DNA of 64,000 nt from Thalassobius sp034670005 (GCF_034670005.1 NZ_JAXMOH010000007.1:62001-126000); one strand, 5' to 3'; positions 32,550-41,975 are shown, counted from the first letter of the stretch. Notes: generated by a model not told the origin, from the letters alone. Made by a program: numbers and translations.

Positions 32550-34163
32550 ATGAATATTGAAACACTACAGGCCCTGGGCGGGTTGGGATTGTTCCTTGTT
32601 GGCATGAATATGCTGACCGAAGGTCTGCGCGGGCTGGCTGGTGACCGGTTGCGGCTGATTTTGCGTAAATCGACCGAAACGCCGCTGAAAGGGGTCGTCG
32701 CCGGGGCGGCGACCACTGCGATGGTGCAGTCTTCCAGCGCAACGACGGTGGCGACGGTTGGATTCGTTGCGGCCGGGCTGATGACGTTTCAACAGGCGCT
32801 CGGGGTCATTTTCGGGGCCAATATCGGCACCACCATTACCGGATGGCTGGTCGCCATTGTCGGGTTCAAGCTGGATCTGGGACTGGTCCTGACGCCTGTT
32901 GTGCTGGGCGGTGCGCTGTTGAATCTTTTTTCCCCTAACCCTTGGAAACAATTGGGCTGGGCGTTGGCGGGATTCGGGGTGCTGTTCATCGGGATCGACG
33001 CGCTTAAAGATGGCATGGTTGCCTTTCGCGGTATCGTCACCCCAGACAGTTTTCCAGCCGATACGTTGTCTGGTCGGCTCAAGCTGGTGGTTCTGGGCAC
33101 CGTGTTGACCGTGATCACTCAATCGTCGAGCGCCGGGGTTGCCAGCGCGTTGGCGGCGCTCGCGGTGGGCGCGATCACCTTGCCGCAGGCCGCTGCCTTG
33201 GTGATCGGGATGAATGTCGGCACGACCTTCACTGCGATGGTCGCCACGCTGGGCGGGGGGACGGCCAGCCGTCGCACCGGGGTCAGCCATGTGATCTTCA
33301 ACCTGTTGACCGGCTGCATGGCCTTTGGGATGCTCTATCCGATCAGCTGGGCGTTGCAGCACCCATGGGGGGCCGCGATGGCCTCTGATCCGCAGATGGC
33401 ACTGGTCGCATTCCATACCTTTTTCAATTTTTTCGGCGTCGCGGTGGTTCTTGGCGTCACCTCGCAATTCGCCCAAATGATCATCTGGATCGTGCCGGAT
33501 CGCGGTACTCCGATGACACGGAACTTGGGGCAGCAGCTGCTGACCGATCCGGCGGCGGCTTTGGACGCGGCCAATGCCGCGACGCACAAGATCGCGGCCG
33601 AGTTGCTGACCCATCTGGGTCGTAACCTGAAACAGCCTGCCGAAAAGGTCAGTCCCGGGTTTTTGGATGAAATCAACAACGCCACCCGGCAGGCGCAAAG
33701 TTTTGTCGAAGCGATCTCAACCGAAAACGAAACGGTGGAGCAGAATAACCAGCAGGCTTTGATCCATATTTTCGACCATCTCGACCGATTGCGCCACCGG
33801 GCGCTGCAGCACGAAAGGATCGCGGCGGCGGTACAGGAGGTATCGCTGAAGGACAGGGGGCTGAAGCTTGGCGCGCTGATGCGCAGCTTCGCGCAGGAGG
33901 AGGATATCAGGTATTTTGCGTCAGAGGCTAATGCGCTGCGGCGCGATTTCCGCGACTTCCGCGAACGCTACAGGGCTGAACAGATCCGGCTCGTCGCCAG
34001 CCATAGCCGGGAACTTCAGAACCTGTCATTGTTGCTGGATTCGGCGCGCTGGTTGCAGCGGTCGGCCTATCATCTGTGGCGCATCGCCGATCTGTTGCGA
34101 GCGATAGAGGCGGAGCAGCCGCCGCGTTCGGTCGAAGATCTGTTAGCAGAGGAAACGGATTGA
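32550..34163 (+). CDS. Na/Pi cotransporter family protein with PhoU-like tail
   Basis: 537 residues. The N-terminal 310 residues hold two repeats of the Na/Pi symporter pattern with QSSSATTVATVGFVAAGLMT, GANIGTTITGWLVA, then TQSSSAGVASALAALAVG and GMNVGTTFTAMVATLGG. The paired QSSS motifs define the NptA/YjbB family. The C-terminal 200 residues are charged and helical, PhoU-like (FDHLDRLRHRALQHERI). It would take up phosphate with sodium or export it, in the inner membrane. It stands alone between cvpA and purF on the opposite strand, which suggests insertion into an ancestral cvpA-purF pair. Confidence 0.92.
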   Translation: MNIETLQALGGLGLFLVGMNMLTEGLRGLAGDRLRLILRKSTETPLKGVVAGAATTAMVQSSSATTVATVGFVAAGLMTFQQALGVIFGANIGTTITGWLVAIVGFKLDLGLVLTPVVLGGALLNLFSPNPWKQLGWALAGFGVLFIGIDALKDGMVAFRGIVTPDSFPADTLSGRLKLVVLGTVLTVITQSSSAGVASALAALAVGAITLPQAAALVIGMNVGTTFTAMVATLGGGTASRRTGVSHVIFNLLTGCMAFGMLYPISWALQHPWGAAMASDPQMALVAFHTFFNFFGVAVVLGVTSQFAQMIIWIVPDRGTPMTRNLGQQLLTDPAAALDAANAATHKIAAELLTHLGRNLKQPAEKVSPGFLDEINNATRQAQSFVEAISTENETVEQNNQQALIHIFDHLDRLRHRALQHERIAAAVQEVSLKDRGLKLGALMRSFAQEEDIRYFASEANALRRDFRDFRERYRAEQIRLVASHSRELQNLSLLLDSARWLQRSAYHLWRIADLLRAIEAEQPPRSVEDLLAEETD

Positions 34164-34454
34164 TGCGACTGTTGTCCCATCGACGGGATTGATCATCCGG
34201 AAGAACCATGAAGAAAGCTTCCTGGCGTTTGATCTGCTTCAAGATGAACAGATCAAAGAAGACTGCCCTACATGAATTACGCCGCCGCTTACATTCCTAT
34301 CCCCTAGGTTAAACCTGAGGAACTCCGCGTGGGCTTCTTCCAAACATCGTTGTCGACAAAGACGGATCACGCCAAATGCAACGAATTTGCTGCGGCAAAG
34401 CCGGCAACGGAAAAGGGCGAAATGGGCCGCCCTGATTTCCAATTGTTACGCCGC

Positions 34455-35009
34455 TTACTTTTCGCAGATGCCAACCAGTTCTTCATATTGCCGGGTGATC
34501 CAGCCAAGCGCCTGTTCGGGGTCGCGGTCTTCGATCTTGCCGGTCATCCGGCCGAATACCTTGGCCGAGCGGCTGTTTTCGACCATCGCGATGTCCTGAC
34601 TGGTGATGACGGTTTCATAGACGAAAAAGGCGATGGCGACCAACAGGATGCCGCGCAAAACCCCGAAGAGGAAACCAAGCCCCTGATCCAGCCCGCCCAG
34701 TATCGATCGTTTTACCAGCGAGGAAAACAGTGGCGTGAACAGCGACGCGACGACCAGCGCCAACGCGAAAACGGCAGCGAAGGCGGCGACGATGCTGAGT
34801 TCGCAACTGTCGGCGATAATATCGCCCAGCACCGGTATTTCCTTGACCAGAGGCTGTACCTGCGGCGCGAAGACAAAGGCCAGCACGGCCGCGACCACCC
34901 ACCCCGCGATTGCCAGCGCTTCGCGGACAAGACCGCGCGAATAGGCCAATAGCGCCGATAAGATGATGATCAGCGCCACGACGCCGTCGATGAGGGTAAA
35001 GCCTTCCAT
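34455..35009 (-). CDS. cvpA: CvpA family membrane protein
   Basis: 184 residues with four membrane segments (LIDGVVALIIILSALLAY, AIAGWVVAAVLAFVFA, IVAAFAAVFALALVVASLF, GLGFLFGVLRGILLVAIAFF). The sequence YSRGLVREALAIAGWV is the CvpA signature. CvpA homologues are named for colicin V production and are linked to purF in many genomes; the molecular function is not known, with roles in envelope homeostasis proposed. It lies 30 bp downstream of radA on the same strand. Confidence 0.92.
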   Translation of the reverse strand: MEGFTLIDGVVALIIILSALLAYSRGLVREALAIAGWVVAAVLAFVFAPQVQPLVKEIPVLGDIIADSCELSIVAAFAAVFALALVVASLFTPLFSSLVKRSILGGLDQGLGFLFGVLRGILLVAIAFFVYETVITSQDIAMVENSRSAKVFGRMTGKIEDRDPEQALGWITRQYEELVGICEK

Positions 35010-35039
35010 TACGCGTATCGTCCCTGTTCTGTGCGCGCC

Positions 35040-36407
35040 TTATCCAGCGCCGAATATGTCGCCTACGAATTCGGTCAGATCGCCGAATTGCCTCAGGCTC
35101 AGATTATTACCACCTACCGCTTTTCCTCCGGCCGGGGCTATTGCTGTCGAAAAACCAAGTTTTTGCGCTTCTTTCAACCTGTTTTCGGTCTGACCGACGG
35201 GTCTGAGCGCCCCGGAGAGCGAGATTTCCCCGAAAACAACACATTCGGCGGGCAGTGCCGCGTCTTCGCGTGCAGAGAGAAGCGCCGCAGCCACCGCCAG
35301 ATCGGCGGCGGGTTCCTGTACTTTCATGCCGCCCGCCACGTTGAGATAGACATCAAGCCCGGCAAACGGGATGCCGCAGCGCGCCTCCAGCACGGCAAGG
35401 ATCATCGCCAGCCGTCCACCGTCCCAGCCCACCACGCTGCGGCGGGCCTGTGCGTGCGGCGATGGCGCGACCAGCGCCTGAAATTCCACCAGTACCGGCC
35501 GTGTGCCTTCGATGCCGGAAAACACCACCGAGCCGGGGCTGGGTTCGCCGCGTTCGGACAGGAATAAGGCTGAAGGGTTGGTCACCTCGGCCAGACCACT
35601 GCCGGTCATTTCGAAAACACCGATTTCATCGGCCGGGCCAAACCGGTTCTTGACCGCGCGCAGGATGCGGAATTGGTGGCCGCGCTCGCCTTCGAAATAG
35701 AGCACGGTATCGACCATGTGTTCGACCACGCGCGGCCCGGCGATCTGGCCGTCCTTGGTGACATGCCCGACAAGAACCACCGAAACGCCCTTGCGCTTGG
35801 CGAAACTGGTCAGCTCATGCGCGGCGGCGCGGACCTGGGATACCGATCCCGGCGCGCTTTCGACATTGTCGGCCCACATGGTCTGTATCGAATCGATGAC
35901 CACCAATTGCGGCTGTTCGGTTTCCAGCGTGGTCAGGATGTCGCGCAGGTTGGTCGCCGCGGCCAGCTGCACCGGCGCATCGCCAAGGCCAAGCCGTTGC
36001 GCCCGCATCCGGACCTGGGCGCTGGCTTCTTCGCCGCTGACATACAGGGTTTTCAACCCCGACTGTGCAAACCGCGCCGCCGCTTGCAACAGCAGGGTGG
36101 ATTTGCCAATGCCAGGATCGCCGCCGACCAGAATGGCGCTGGCGGGGACCAGCCCGCCGCCCAGCACCCGGTCCAATTCGCCCAGCCCGCTATGGGTGCG
36201 TGGTGGCGGCGCCTCTTCGGTGGACAGGTCGGTCAGGTGGATACCGCTGCCACGCTTGTTGCCCAGCGATTTGGAGGCAGGCCCGGTTGAAAGCGGCGTG
36301 TCTTCGACAATCGTGTTCCATGCGCCGCAGCCGTCGCAGCGCCCGGACCATTTGTTGAAGGACGCGCCACAGGCGGTGCAGGAAAATGATTTTGTCGCTT
36401 TGGCCAT
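35040..36407 (-). CDS. radA: DNA repair protein RadA (Sms)
   Basis: 455 residues. It is a RecA-like, DnaB-type helicase that extends branches in homologous recombination. The N-terminal C4 zinc finger is CTACGASFNKWSGRCDGCG, followed by Walker A GGDPGIGKST, Walker B LVVIDSIQTM and the RadA-specific KNRFGPADEIGVFEM (KNRFG). The C-terminal LonC-like domain contains RPVLVEFQALVAPS and SGALRPVGQTENRLKEA. ATG 36407 (MAKATKSFSC) is the family start; an upstream frame extension of 13 codons was rejected. It is followed by cvpA after 30 bp. Confidence 0.97.
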   Translation of the reverse strand: MAKATKSFSCTACGASFNKWSGRCDGCGAWNTIVEDTPLSTGPASKSLGNKRGSGIHLTDLSTEEAPPPRTHSGLGELDRVLGGGLVPASAILVGGDPGIGKSTLLLQAAARFAQSGLKTLYVSGEEASAQVRMRAQRLGLGDAPVQLAAATNLRDILTTLETEQPQLVVIDSIQTMWADNVESAPGSVSQVRAAAHELTSFAKRKGVSVVLVGHVTKDGQIAGPRVVEHMVDTVLYFEGERGHQFRILRAVKNRFGPADEIGVFEMTGSGLAEVTNPSALFLSERGEPSPGSVVFSGIEGTRPVLVEFQALVAPSPHAQARRSVVGWDGGRLAMILAVLEARCGIPFAGLDVYLNVAGGMKVQEPAADLAVAAALLSAREDAALPAECVVFGEISLSGALRPVGQTENRLKEAQKLGFSTAIAPAGGKAVGGNNLSLRQFGDLTEFVGDIFGAG

Positions 36408-36576
36408 GGCGCGTTGATGCATCAGCGACGGCGGCGGGTCAAACACCGATTGCGGGGAGACCGGGCTTTAGGGTCCTGTGCCGGCAATCTGTAATAAGTT
36501 CTTTGACGCGAACAGCTTCTGACCCAGCTTGCGTTTGACCTTGCACGTCGCCGTTGCGGGACGGGCGCTGTCGGCA

Positions 36577-37017
36577 TTACTCGGGTTTCGCTGTCTTGCC
36601 ATATGACAACAGGCCGATCCCGAGCGAGGCCAGAATGCAGGCCGTGAACAGATAAAGCCCCCATGCCACCTCGATCCTGCCGACGCCGATCCCTTTGGCG
36701 ATGGTGATGTAAAGTGCGATCAGGAAAATATCGGCCATTGCCAGCTTACCCAGCATCGTCAATGCCGGCATGGCCCGGCGGTCGAGCCAGCCAAATTGCA
36801 CCAAAGCCAGCCCCAGCGTTTTCAGGAATGGCGCAAACAGCGCGAAGAACGTGACCAAGAGGGCCAGGAACACGTCCGTATCCCACAGGCTTTGAAGTCC
36901 CGAAATCACGCTGATTTCGCTCATTCCAAACAGTGGCAGCAGCCCGGCGCGCAGCAGCGGCGCGAACCAGGCCACTGGGAACAGGATCAGAAGTGCGAGA
37001 TTGGCATAACGAAGCAT
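36577..37017 (-). CDS. Paraquat-inducible protein A (PqiA)-like membrane protein
   Basis: 146 residues with four hydrophobic segments. ISVISGLQSLWDTDVFLALLV and MADIFLIALYITIAKGIGVG, preceded by LDRRAMPALTMLGKLAMADI, follow the PqiA domain pattern. Full PqiA proteins carry two such domains, so this is a single-domain homologue, as often found in alphaproteobacteria. PqiA is linked to envelope lipid transport. ATG 37017 is used; a TTG directly before it is also in frame. Confidence 0.8.
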   Translation of the reverse strand: MLRYANLALLILFPVAWFAPLLRAGLLPLFGMSEISVISGLQSLWDTDVFLALLVTFFALFAPFLKTLGLALVQFGWLDRRAMPALTMLGKLAMADIFLIALYITIAKGIGVGRIEVAWGLYLFTACILASLGIGLLSYGKTAKPE

Positions 37018-37030
37018 CAATGGTCCTCAG

Positions 37031-37060
37031 TTGGCCTGTGTTGGCCTGTGTTGGCCTGTG
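37031..37060. repeat. Triple tandem 10-bp repeat
   Basis: TTGGCCTGTG is repeated exactly three times, in the leader of the PqiA-like gene just upstream of its start on the minus strand. Copy number may vary by slippage and could influence expression. Confidence 0.85.
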
Positions 37061-37095
37061 CATCAGCTAAAGGCCAGAATAGCCGAAACAAGCCA

Positions 37096-37482
37096 TCAGG
37101 AGAAATAGGCAGCGACCGTCATGCCCAGCATCCCGCAAACCGCGCCGATCACCGGCAGGTCGATCCAGTGGAAACCGTCATCGCGCACGGAACTGTACCA
37201 GTCGTAAAGAATCCAGGCATACAGTCCGAGGATGATAATCAGACGCAGCTGTTGCGCCTCGGGGGCGGGCCACCAGTTGAGCGGGGTGAGCCAGATCAGG
37301 AATAAAACCACCGCCGCCCCGGTGCACAGCCAAACCGACCGTGACGGTTTCGGTTCGCGTAGCCGGATCAGTTCGGCCACGGCGATCAGCACCGGCAGGG
37401 CCAGCACCGACAGGTTGATCAGGAGGGATAGCAGGGGCGGTGCGTCATTCAGGAAAGTGGAAAATCCGTTGGTTTCGATCAT
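37096..37482 (-). CDS. Small integral membrane protein of unknown function
   Basis: 128 residues from ATG 37482 (MIETNGFSTFLND). Three or four membrane segments are visible: LLSLLINLSVLALPVLIAVA, SVWLCTGAAVVLFLIWLTPL, LRLIIILGLYAWILYDW and LPVIGAVCGMLGMTVAAYF. The motif LIWLTPLNWWPAPEAQQLRL is unusual but not assigned. The longer upstream frame lacks coding character. It lies between mlaF and the PqiA-like gene, all read leftward, in a group of envelope genes. Confidence 0.7.
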   Translation of the reverse strand: MIETNGFSTFLNDAPPLLSLLINLSVLALPVLIAVAELIRLREPKPSRSVWLCTGAAVVLFLIWLTPLNWWPAPEAQQLRLIIILGLYAWILYDWYSSVRDDGFHWIDLPVIGAVCGMLGMTVAAYFS

Positions 37483-37592
37483 TGCTGCATCCTTGGGAGG
37501 TAGAGCCAGACTGGACTTGACCGTGACAAGAAACAAGCCCTGCGGGAATGGAAAAGCAGGTCCGGCTGACCGAAAATCCGCGGCACTAAATC

Positions 37593-38339
37593 CTAGCGCA
37601 CCGCTTCGATCGGGCCCTCGGCGCGGCCATGGATGAATTGATCGAGATAGGGATCGCCCGAATTGTCCAGCTCGGATACCGGGCCGGACCACTTGATCAC
37701 ACCGTCATGCAGCATCGCCACGTTGTCGGCAATCGCCCGCACGCTGGACATGTCATGGGTGATGGTCATCGCGGTCGCGCCCATTTCCACCACGATTTCG
37801 CGGATCAGGTCGTTGATGACGCCCGACATGATCGGGTCCAGCCCGGTGGTGGGTTCGTCAAAGAAGATGATCTCGGGCTCGGCGGCGATGGCGCGGGCCA
37901 GCCCGACGCGTTTCTGCATCCCGCCCGACAGTTCCGATGGGTACAGATCGGCCACATCCGGTTTCAATCCCACCCGGCGCAGCTTTTCCACGGCGATCTC
38001 GCGCGCTTCGGCCTTGGGCCGTTTCAGCGATCCACGCAGCAGGCGAAAGGCTACGTTCTGCCAGACTGGCAGCGAATCGAACAACGCGCCCCCCTGAAAC
38101 AGCATGCCGAACCGCGACAGGAAGGCATCGCGGTCGCCGACACGGGTGTCCTTGCCGTCCAGCAGGATTTGCCCACTATCAGGTTCGATCAGCCCCAGCA
38201 CGCATTTCAGCGCCACCGACTTGCCTGTGCCTGATCCGCCGATGATGACCATCGACGTGCCTGTGGGGATCGACAGGGTCACCCCCTGCAGAACCTTCTT
38301 GGGCCCGAACCCCTTGTGGACGTCGATAAGGTCGATCAT
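37593..38339 (-). CDS. mlaF: ABC transporter ATP-binding protein, MlaF type
   Basis: 248 residues. Complete ATPase: Walker A GGSGTGKSVALK, Q-loop region GMLFQGGALFDSLPVWQNV, signature LSGGMQKRVGLARAI and Walker B IIFFDEPTTGLDPI. The sequence MQKRVGLARA and the family pattern FQGGALFDS place it with MlaF (Ttg2A), the ATPase of retrograde phospholipid transport to the inner membrane. Its ATG overlaps the mlaE stop (ATGA). MlaD, MlaC and MlaB are not adjacent. Confidence 0.9.
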   Translation of the reverse strand: MIDLIDVHKGFGPKKVLQGVTLSIPTGTSMVIIGGSGTGKSVALKCVLGLIEPDSGQILLDGKDTRVGDRDAFLSRFGMLFQGGALFDSLPVWQNVAFRLLRGSLKRPKAEAREIAVEKLRRVGLKPDVADLYPSELSGGMQKRVGLARAIAAEPEIIFFDEPTTGLDPIMSGVINDLIREIVVEMGATAMTITHDMSSVRAIADNVAMLHDGVIKWSGPVSELDNSGDPYLDQFIHGRAEGPIEAVR

Positions 38340-39118
38340 GCCGAGAAAAACAGCTCCGTCAGGATATAGTTGGCCGCGAAGATCAGGACCGAGGCCGCGA
38401 CAACCGCGGATTTCGTCGCCCGCCCGACGCCCTGCGCGCCGCGGCCCGAATTCATTCCGTAATAGCATCCGATCAGCGCCACGATGAACCCGAATGCGGC
38501 GCCCTTGATCAGGCCGGACACCACATCGAAGACTTCCAGGAAATCCATCGTGTTTTTCAAATAGGCGGCGGCGTTGAAATCAAGCCGCGTGATCCCGACC
38601 AGGAAACCGCCCATGATGCCGACCACATCGCCAACGCCGACCAGAAGCGGAACCGCCAGGGTCGCGGCAAGAACCCGCGGCAGGGTAAGATATTTCATCG
38701 GGTTGGTCGACAGGGTCACCAACGCATCAATCTGCTCGGTCACTTTCATGGTGCCGATCTCGGCGGCAACCGAACTGGCTACCCGCGCCGCCACCATCAG
38801 CCCGCCCAGCACCGGACCCAATTCACGCACCATGCCGATGGCGACGATCGAGGGCACCACAGCCTCGGCGCTGAACCGTGCGCCGCCGGCGTAGATCTGC
38901 AGCGCCAGCGCGCCACCGGTAAAAAGTGTCGTCATCCCCACCACCGGCAGCGACAACCAGCCGATATGCAACAGTGCCTGCAGGAACTCGCGGCCGTAAA
39001 ACGGTGGCCGGAATAGATGGCTGACGGTGTCTGCGGCAAACAGCGCGATCCGCCCGATCATCGCTAAGGCAGCCAGCACATTCGCACCAAGCGCGGCCAG
39101 AGGTGCGGTCAGGTTCAT
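38336..39118 (-). CDS. mlaE: ABC transporter permease, MlaE family
   Basis: 260 residues. The MlaE/Ttg2B permease pattern is clear: FYGREFLQALLHIGWLSLPV, FTGGALALQIYAGGARFSAE, MVRELGPVLGGLMVAARVAS, AAEIGTMKVTEQIDALVTLS and YYGMNSGRGAQGVGRATKSA. It works with MlaF in phospholipid trafficking between membranes. It overlaps alr upstream and mlaF downstream by 4 bp each, so alr-mlaE-mlaF is one translation-coupled operon. Confidence 0.92.
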   Translation of the reverse strand: MNLTAPLAALGANVLAALAMIGRIALFAADTVSHLFRPPFYGREFLQALLHIGWLSLPVVGMTTLFTGGALALQIYAGGARFSAEAVVPSIVAIGMVRELGPVLGGLMVAARVASSVAAEIGTMKVTEQIDALVTLSTNPMKYLTLPRVLAATLAVPLLVGVGDVVGIMGGFLVGITRLDFNAAAYLKNTMDFLEVFDVVSGLIKGAAFGFIVALIGCYYGMNSGRGAQGVGRATKSAVVAASVLIFAANYILTELFFSA

Positions 39119-40158
39119 GAACTTACATAGCGGCGGCGATAGCGCCCGCCCAAAGCTGTCAGGATTTCATATCCGATGGTGCCGGCGGCATCGGCCAAAT
39201 CATCCACCGTCTGTTGCGCGTTAAGCAATTCGATCTCCAGTGGGTCTTCGTCCAAATCCGTGACATCAAAAGTGATCAGGTCCATCGAAATGCGCCCCAC
39301 CACCGGACAGGGCACACCGTTTGCGTAACCCTGCGTTCTGGGGGCCATGATTCGGTGGATGCCATCGGCATAGCCGGCTGACACCGTGGCGATGCGACTG
39401 GGCCGGGCAGCGGTCCAGCTGTTGCCGTATCCGACGGTTTCGCCCGGTTCAACATCGCGGATCTGAATCACCGGCAAGTTGAGATGGGCCACAGGCTGCG
39501 CCTGCTCAAAGGGTTGGCCGCCATACAGTCCGATACCCGGTCGGGTGACGTCGAAATGATAATCCGGACCCAGCAGGATACCGCCGGTCGCGGATAACGA
39601 CCGGGGCACATCACAGCCTTGGGTGATCTCGTTGAACACCTGTAATTGCTGGCTATTCATCGGGTGGTCTGGGTCGTCGGCGCAGGCCAGATGGGACATG
39701 ATCAGCTGGATATTCTGGCCGAGGGCGATTTCGCGCAGCGCCGCCCACTCCGCGGGTTCCATTCCCAGCCGGTTCATCCCGGTATCAAGCTGTACTCCGA
39801 AATCATGGCCAGGCAGGGCTTCGACATGGCGCAGCATCTGGTCGATTGAATTCAGCATCGGGACCAGATGCAGGTCATGGATCATATCGGTGTCGCCGGG
39901 GCCATGGCCGGAAAAAACGCAAATTTCCGGTCCGGGGCCAAGCGCCTGACGTATCGCCGCAGCCTCCTCGGCCACCGCGACAAAGAATTTCCGCGCCCCG
40001 GCCCGGGCCAGCGTCCGGGCCACCCGGCCCGAATCCAGCCCATAGCCGTTGGCCTTGATCACCGCCGCGGTTTCGACCCCGGGATCCGAAGCCGCATCAA
40101 GCGCCCGCCAGTTCGCGGCCAGCGCATCAAGATCAATCGTCAGTGTCGCAGTTGTCAT
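39115..40158 (-). CDS. alr: Alanine racemase
   Basis: 347 residues. PLP-dependent interconversion of L- and D-alanine for peptidoglycan. The PLP lysine is Lys35 in AAVIKANGYGL; the second catalytic base is the Tyr in SAGYADGIHR; HLACADDPDHPMNSQQLQVF is the standard motif. ATG 40158 gives the normal N-terminus, an upstream frame was discarded. Its end overlaps mlaE by 4 bp. It follows dnaB on the same strand, the usual dnaB-alr linkage, separated by 170 bp with an interspersed element and a hairpin. Confidence 0.95.
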   Translation of the reverse strand: MTTATLTIDLDALAANWRALDAASDPGVETAAVIKANGYGLDSGRVARTLARAGARKFFVAVAEEAAAIRQALGPGPEICVFSGHGPGDTDMIHDLHLVPMLNSIDQMLRHVEALPGHDFGVQLDTGMNRLGMEPAEWAALREIALGQNIQLIMSHLACADDPDHPMNSQQLQVFNEITQGCDVPRSLSATGGILLGPDYHFDVTRPGIGLYGGQPFEQAQPVAHLNLPVIQIRDVEPGETVGYGNSWTAARPSRIATVSAGYADGIHRIMAPRTQGYANGVPCPVVGRISMDLITFDVTDLDEDPLEIELLNAQQTVDDLADAAGTIGYEILTALGGRYRRRYVSS

Positions 40159-40222
40159 GGCCACGCTTTTTGACAGACGCGCGCAAATGGTCAAGCGCAA
40201 ACGCCCTGTCATTCATCTTGGC

Positions 40223-40292
40223 GAAAATACTCTGGGGGTGAATGGGGGCGAAATGCCTGCATTTTGAACGCAGAGGGGGGCAAAGCCCCCCT
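40223..40292. repeat. Interspersed GC-rich element and hairpin between dnaB and alr
   Basis: GAAAATACTCTGGGGGTGAA at 40223-40242 resembles elements at 42752, 44976 and 51328. Beyond it, GGGGGG and CCCCCC arms enclose GCAAAGC (about 40274-40291), a strong hairpin without a T run. It may weaken read-through from dnaB into alr. Confidence 0.45.
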
Positions 40293-40328
40293 ATTGCCTT
40301 TATGCTAGGCGAAACTTCGCTTGCAGGG

Positions 40329-41819
40329 TCAGAACCCGTCACCGGCCGATCCCTGCTGCCAGGATTTGACCAGGTTTCCGAACCGGGTGAACTGCGCCTC
40401 AAAGGACAGCTCGACCGTGCCGATGGGGCCGTGGCGCTGCTTGCCGACGATGACTTCGGCCTTGGCGTGAAGCCGTTCCATCGCGGTTTTCCATTCTTCC
40501 ATCTTTTCCAATTCGTGATCGCCGGGTTTCTCGCGTTCCTTGTAATATTCCTCCCGGAACACGAACATGACCACGTCGGCATCCTGTTCGATTGAACCCG
40601 ATTCCCGCAGGTCCGAAAGCTGCGGTCGCTTGTCGTCACGCTGTTCGACCTGACGGCTCAGCTGGGACAACGCAATGACGGGAATGTTCAGCTCTTTCGC
40701 AATTGCTTTCATCCCCATCGAAATCTCGCCGATTTCGTTCACCCGGTTGTCCGACATGCCGCGACAAAGCTGCAGATAGTCGATGATCAGCAAATCCAGA
40801 CCGTGGGTCCGCTTCAGGCGTCGCGCACGCGCCGCCAGTTGCGAAATTGGCAGGGCGGGGGTGTCGTCGATGAACAGGGGGCAGGCTTCCAGATCCTTCG
40901 CCGCCTGTACGAAGCGGCGGAATTCGTCCTCGGTCATGTCGCCCTGACGGATCTTGTGGGACGAGATTTCCGACGCTTCCGCCAAAACCCGACCGGCCAG
41001 CTGTTCGGCGCTCATTTCCAGCGAAAAGAACCCTACCACGCCACCGTCGACCGCGCCTTCTGTGCCATCATGACGCTGCCCGCGGCGATAGGCTTTGGCG
41101 ACGTTGAAGGCGATGTTGGTCGCAAGCGAGGTTTTCCCCATCGACGGGCGACCGGCAAGGATCAACAGATCCGAGGGATGCAGCCCGCCCAATTGCTTGT
41201 CGAGATCGGCCAGACCGGTCGAAATCCCTGCCATGCCTCCGCCACGCTGATAGGCTTCGTTGGTGACGTTTACCGCTTCTGTGACGGCCTTGAGGAAGGA
41301 TTTGAACCCCGACTCGGTCTGACCCTGCTCGGACAGCTGATAGAGTTGTTGCTCGGCCTCGACGATCTGTTCTTTCGGTTCGCTGGCTACGTCGACGCGG
41401 CTTGCCTTGTCCGAAATGTCCCGGCCCAGCCGCATCAATTCGCGCCGGATCGCGAAATCGTAAATCATCTGAGCGTAGTCGCGCACCGCGAAGGCGGAAA
41501 TCGAGGCCCCGGCGAGACGCGCCAGATAGGCCGGCCCGCCCAGTTCCTTCAGCCCCTCGTCGTCTTCCAGGAACGCCTTCAGCGTCACCGGCGTGGCGAG
41601 GTTGTTCTTGGCGATCCGCGCCGCGGCCACTTCGTAGATCCGCTTGTGCACCGGTTCGTAGAAATGTTCCGACGTGATGATCGAGGCGATTCGGTCATAG
41701 ACGTCATTATTGGTCAGGATTGCGCCCAGAAGCTGCTGTTCAGCTTCGATGGAATGCGGCATCGGATCGGCGCTGTCAGGCGCGTCCTGCTCGGTTTTGA
41801 TCTTTGCGATTTCGTTCAT
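40329..41819 (-). CDS. dnaB: Replicative DNA helicase
   Basis: 496 residues. Hexameric 5'-3' helicase of the replication fork. N-terminal domain: PHSIEAEQQLLGAILTNND. C-terminal RecA-like domain: LAGRPSMGKTSLATNIA (Walker A), GVVGFFSLEMSAEQLAGRVL, LLIIDYLQL (Walker B), ALSQLSRQVEQRDDKRPQLS and DLRESGSIEQDADVVMF, then RHGPIGTVELSFEAQFTRF. The ATG at 41819 is immediately followed by the normal start region. A DnaA-box-like 9-mer lies 82 bp upstream. Confidence 0.97.
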   Translation of the reverse strand: MNEIAKIKTEQDAPDSADPMPHSIEAEQQLLGAILTNNDVYDRIASIITSEHFYEPVHKRIYEVAAARIAKNNLATPVTLKAFLEDDEGLKELGGPAYLARLAGASISAFAVRDYAQMIYDFAIRRELMRLGRDISDKASRVDVASEPKEQIVEAEQQLYQLSEQGQTESGFKSFLKAVTEAVNVTNEAYQRGGGMAGISTGLADLDKQLGGLHPSDLLILAGRPSMGKTSLATNIAFNVAKAYRRGQRHDGTEGAVDGGVVGFFSLEMSAEQLAGRVLAEASEISSHKIRQGDMTEDEFRRFVQAAKDLEACPLFIDDTPALPISQLAARARRLKRTHGLDLLIIDYLQLCRGMSDNRVNEIGEISMGMKAIAKELNIPVIALSQLSRQVEQRDDKRPQLSDLRESGSIEQDADVVMFVFREEYYKEREKPGDHELEKMEEWKTAMERLHAKAEVIVGKQRHGPIGTVELSFEAQFTRFGNLVKSWQQGSAGDGF

Positions 41820-41900
41820 GTTTTTTTTACCGTCCCCCGGTGGAACGAGGTTCTAACCCATGCCTTGCACGGCAGGCAAATTGTATAAGCTGTGGAAGCC

Positions 41901-41909
41901 TGTGGATAT
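41901..41909 (-). promoter_or_regulatory. DnaA-box-like 9-mer upstream of dnaB
   Basis: On the minus strand this reads ATATCCACA, one mismatch from the DnaA box TTATCCACA. A related CTTCCACAG lies next to it. It sits in the dnaB promoter region; one near-match can occur by chance. Confidence 0.25.
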
Positions 41910-41975
41910 GTTTTGCAATATCTTGCGCCACCTCATCTTGCCTGCGTCATGGCTGTGGGGTCAATATTTAGTAGT

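Noticed and set aside
32565..33698. 377-codon minus-strand frame
   Set aside because: Antisense to the Na/Pi symporter with Gln/Arg/His-rich, non-protein-like sequence.
34208..34312. 34-codon basic frame (MKKASWRLICFKMNRSKKT...) with GGAAG upstream
   Set aside because: Good ribosome binding site but no conservation evidence available; it lies in the gap between convergent genes and may be chance.
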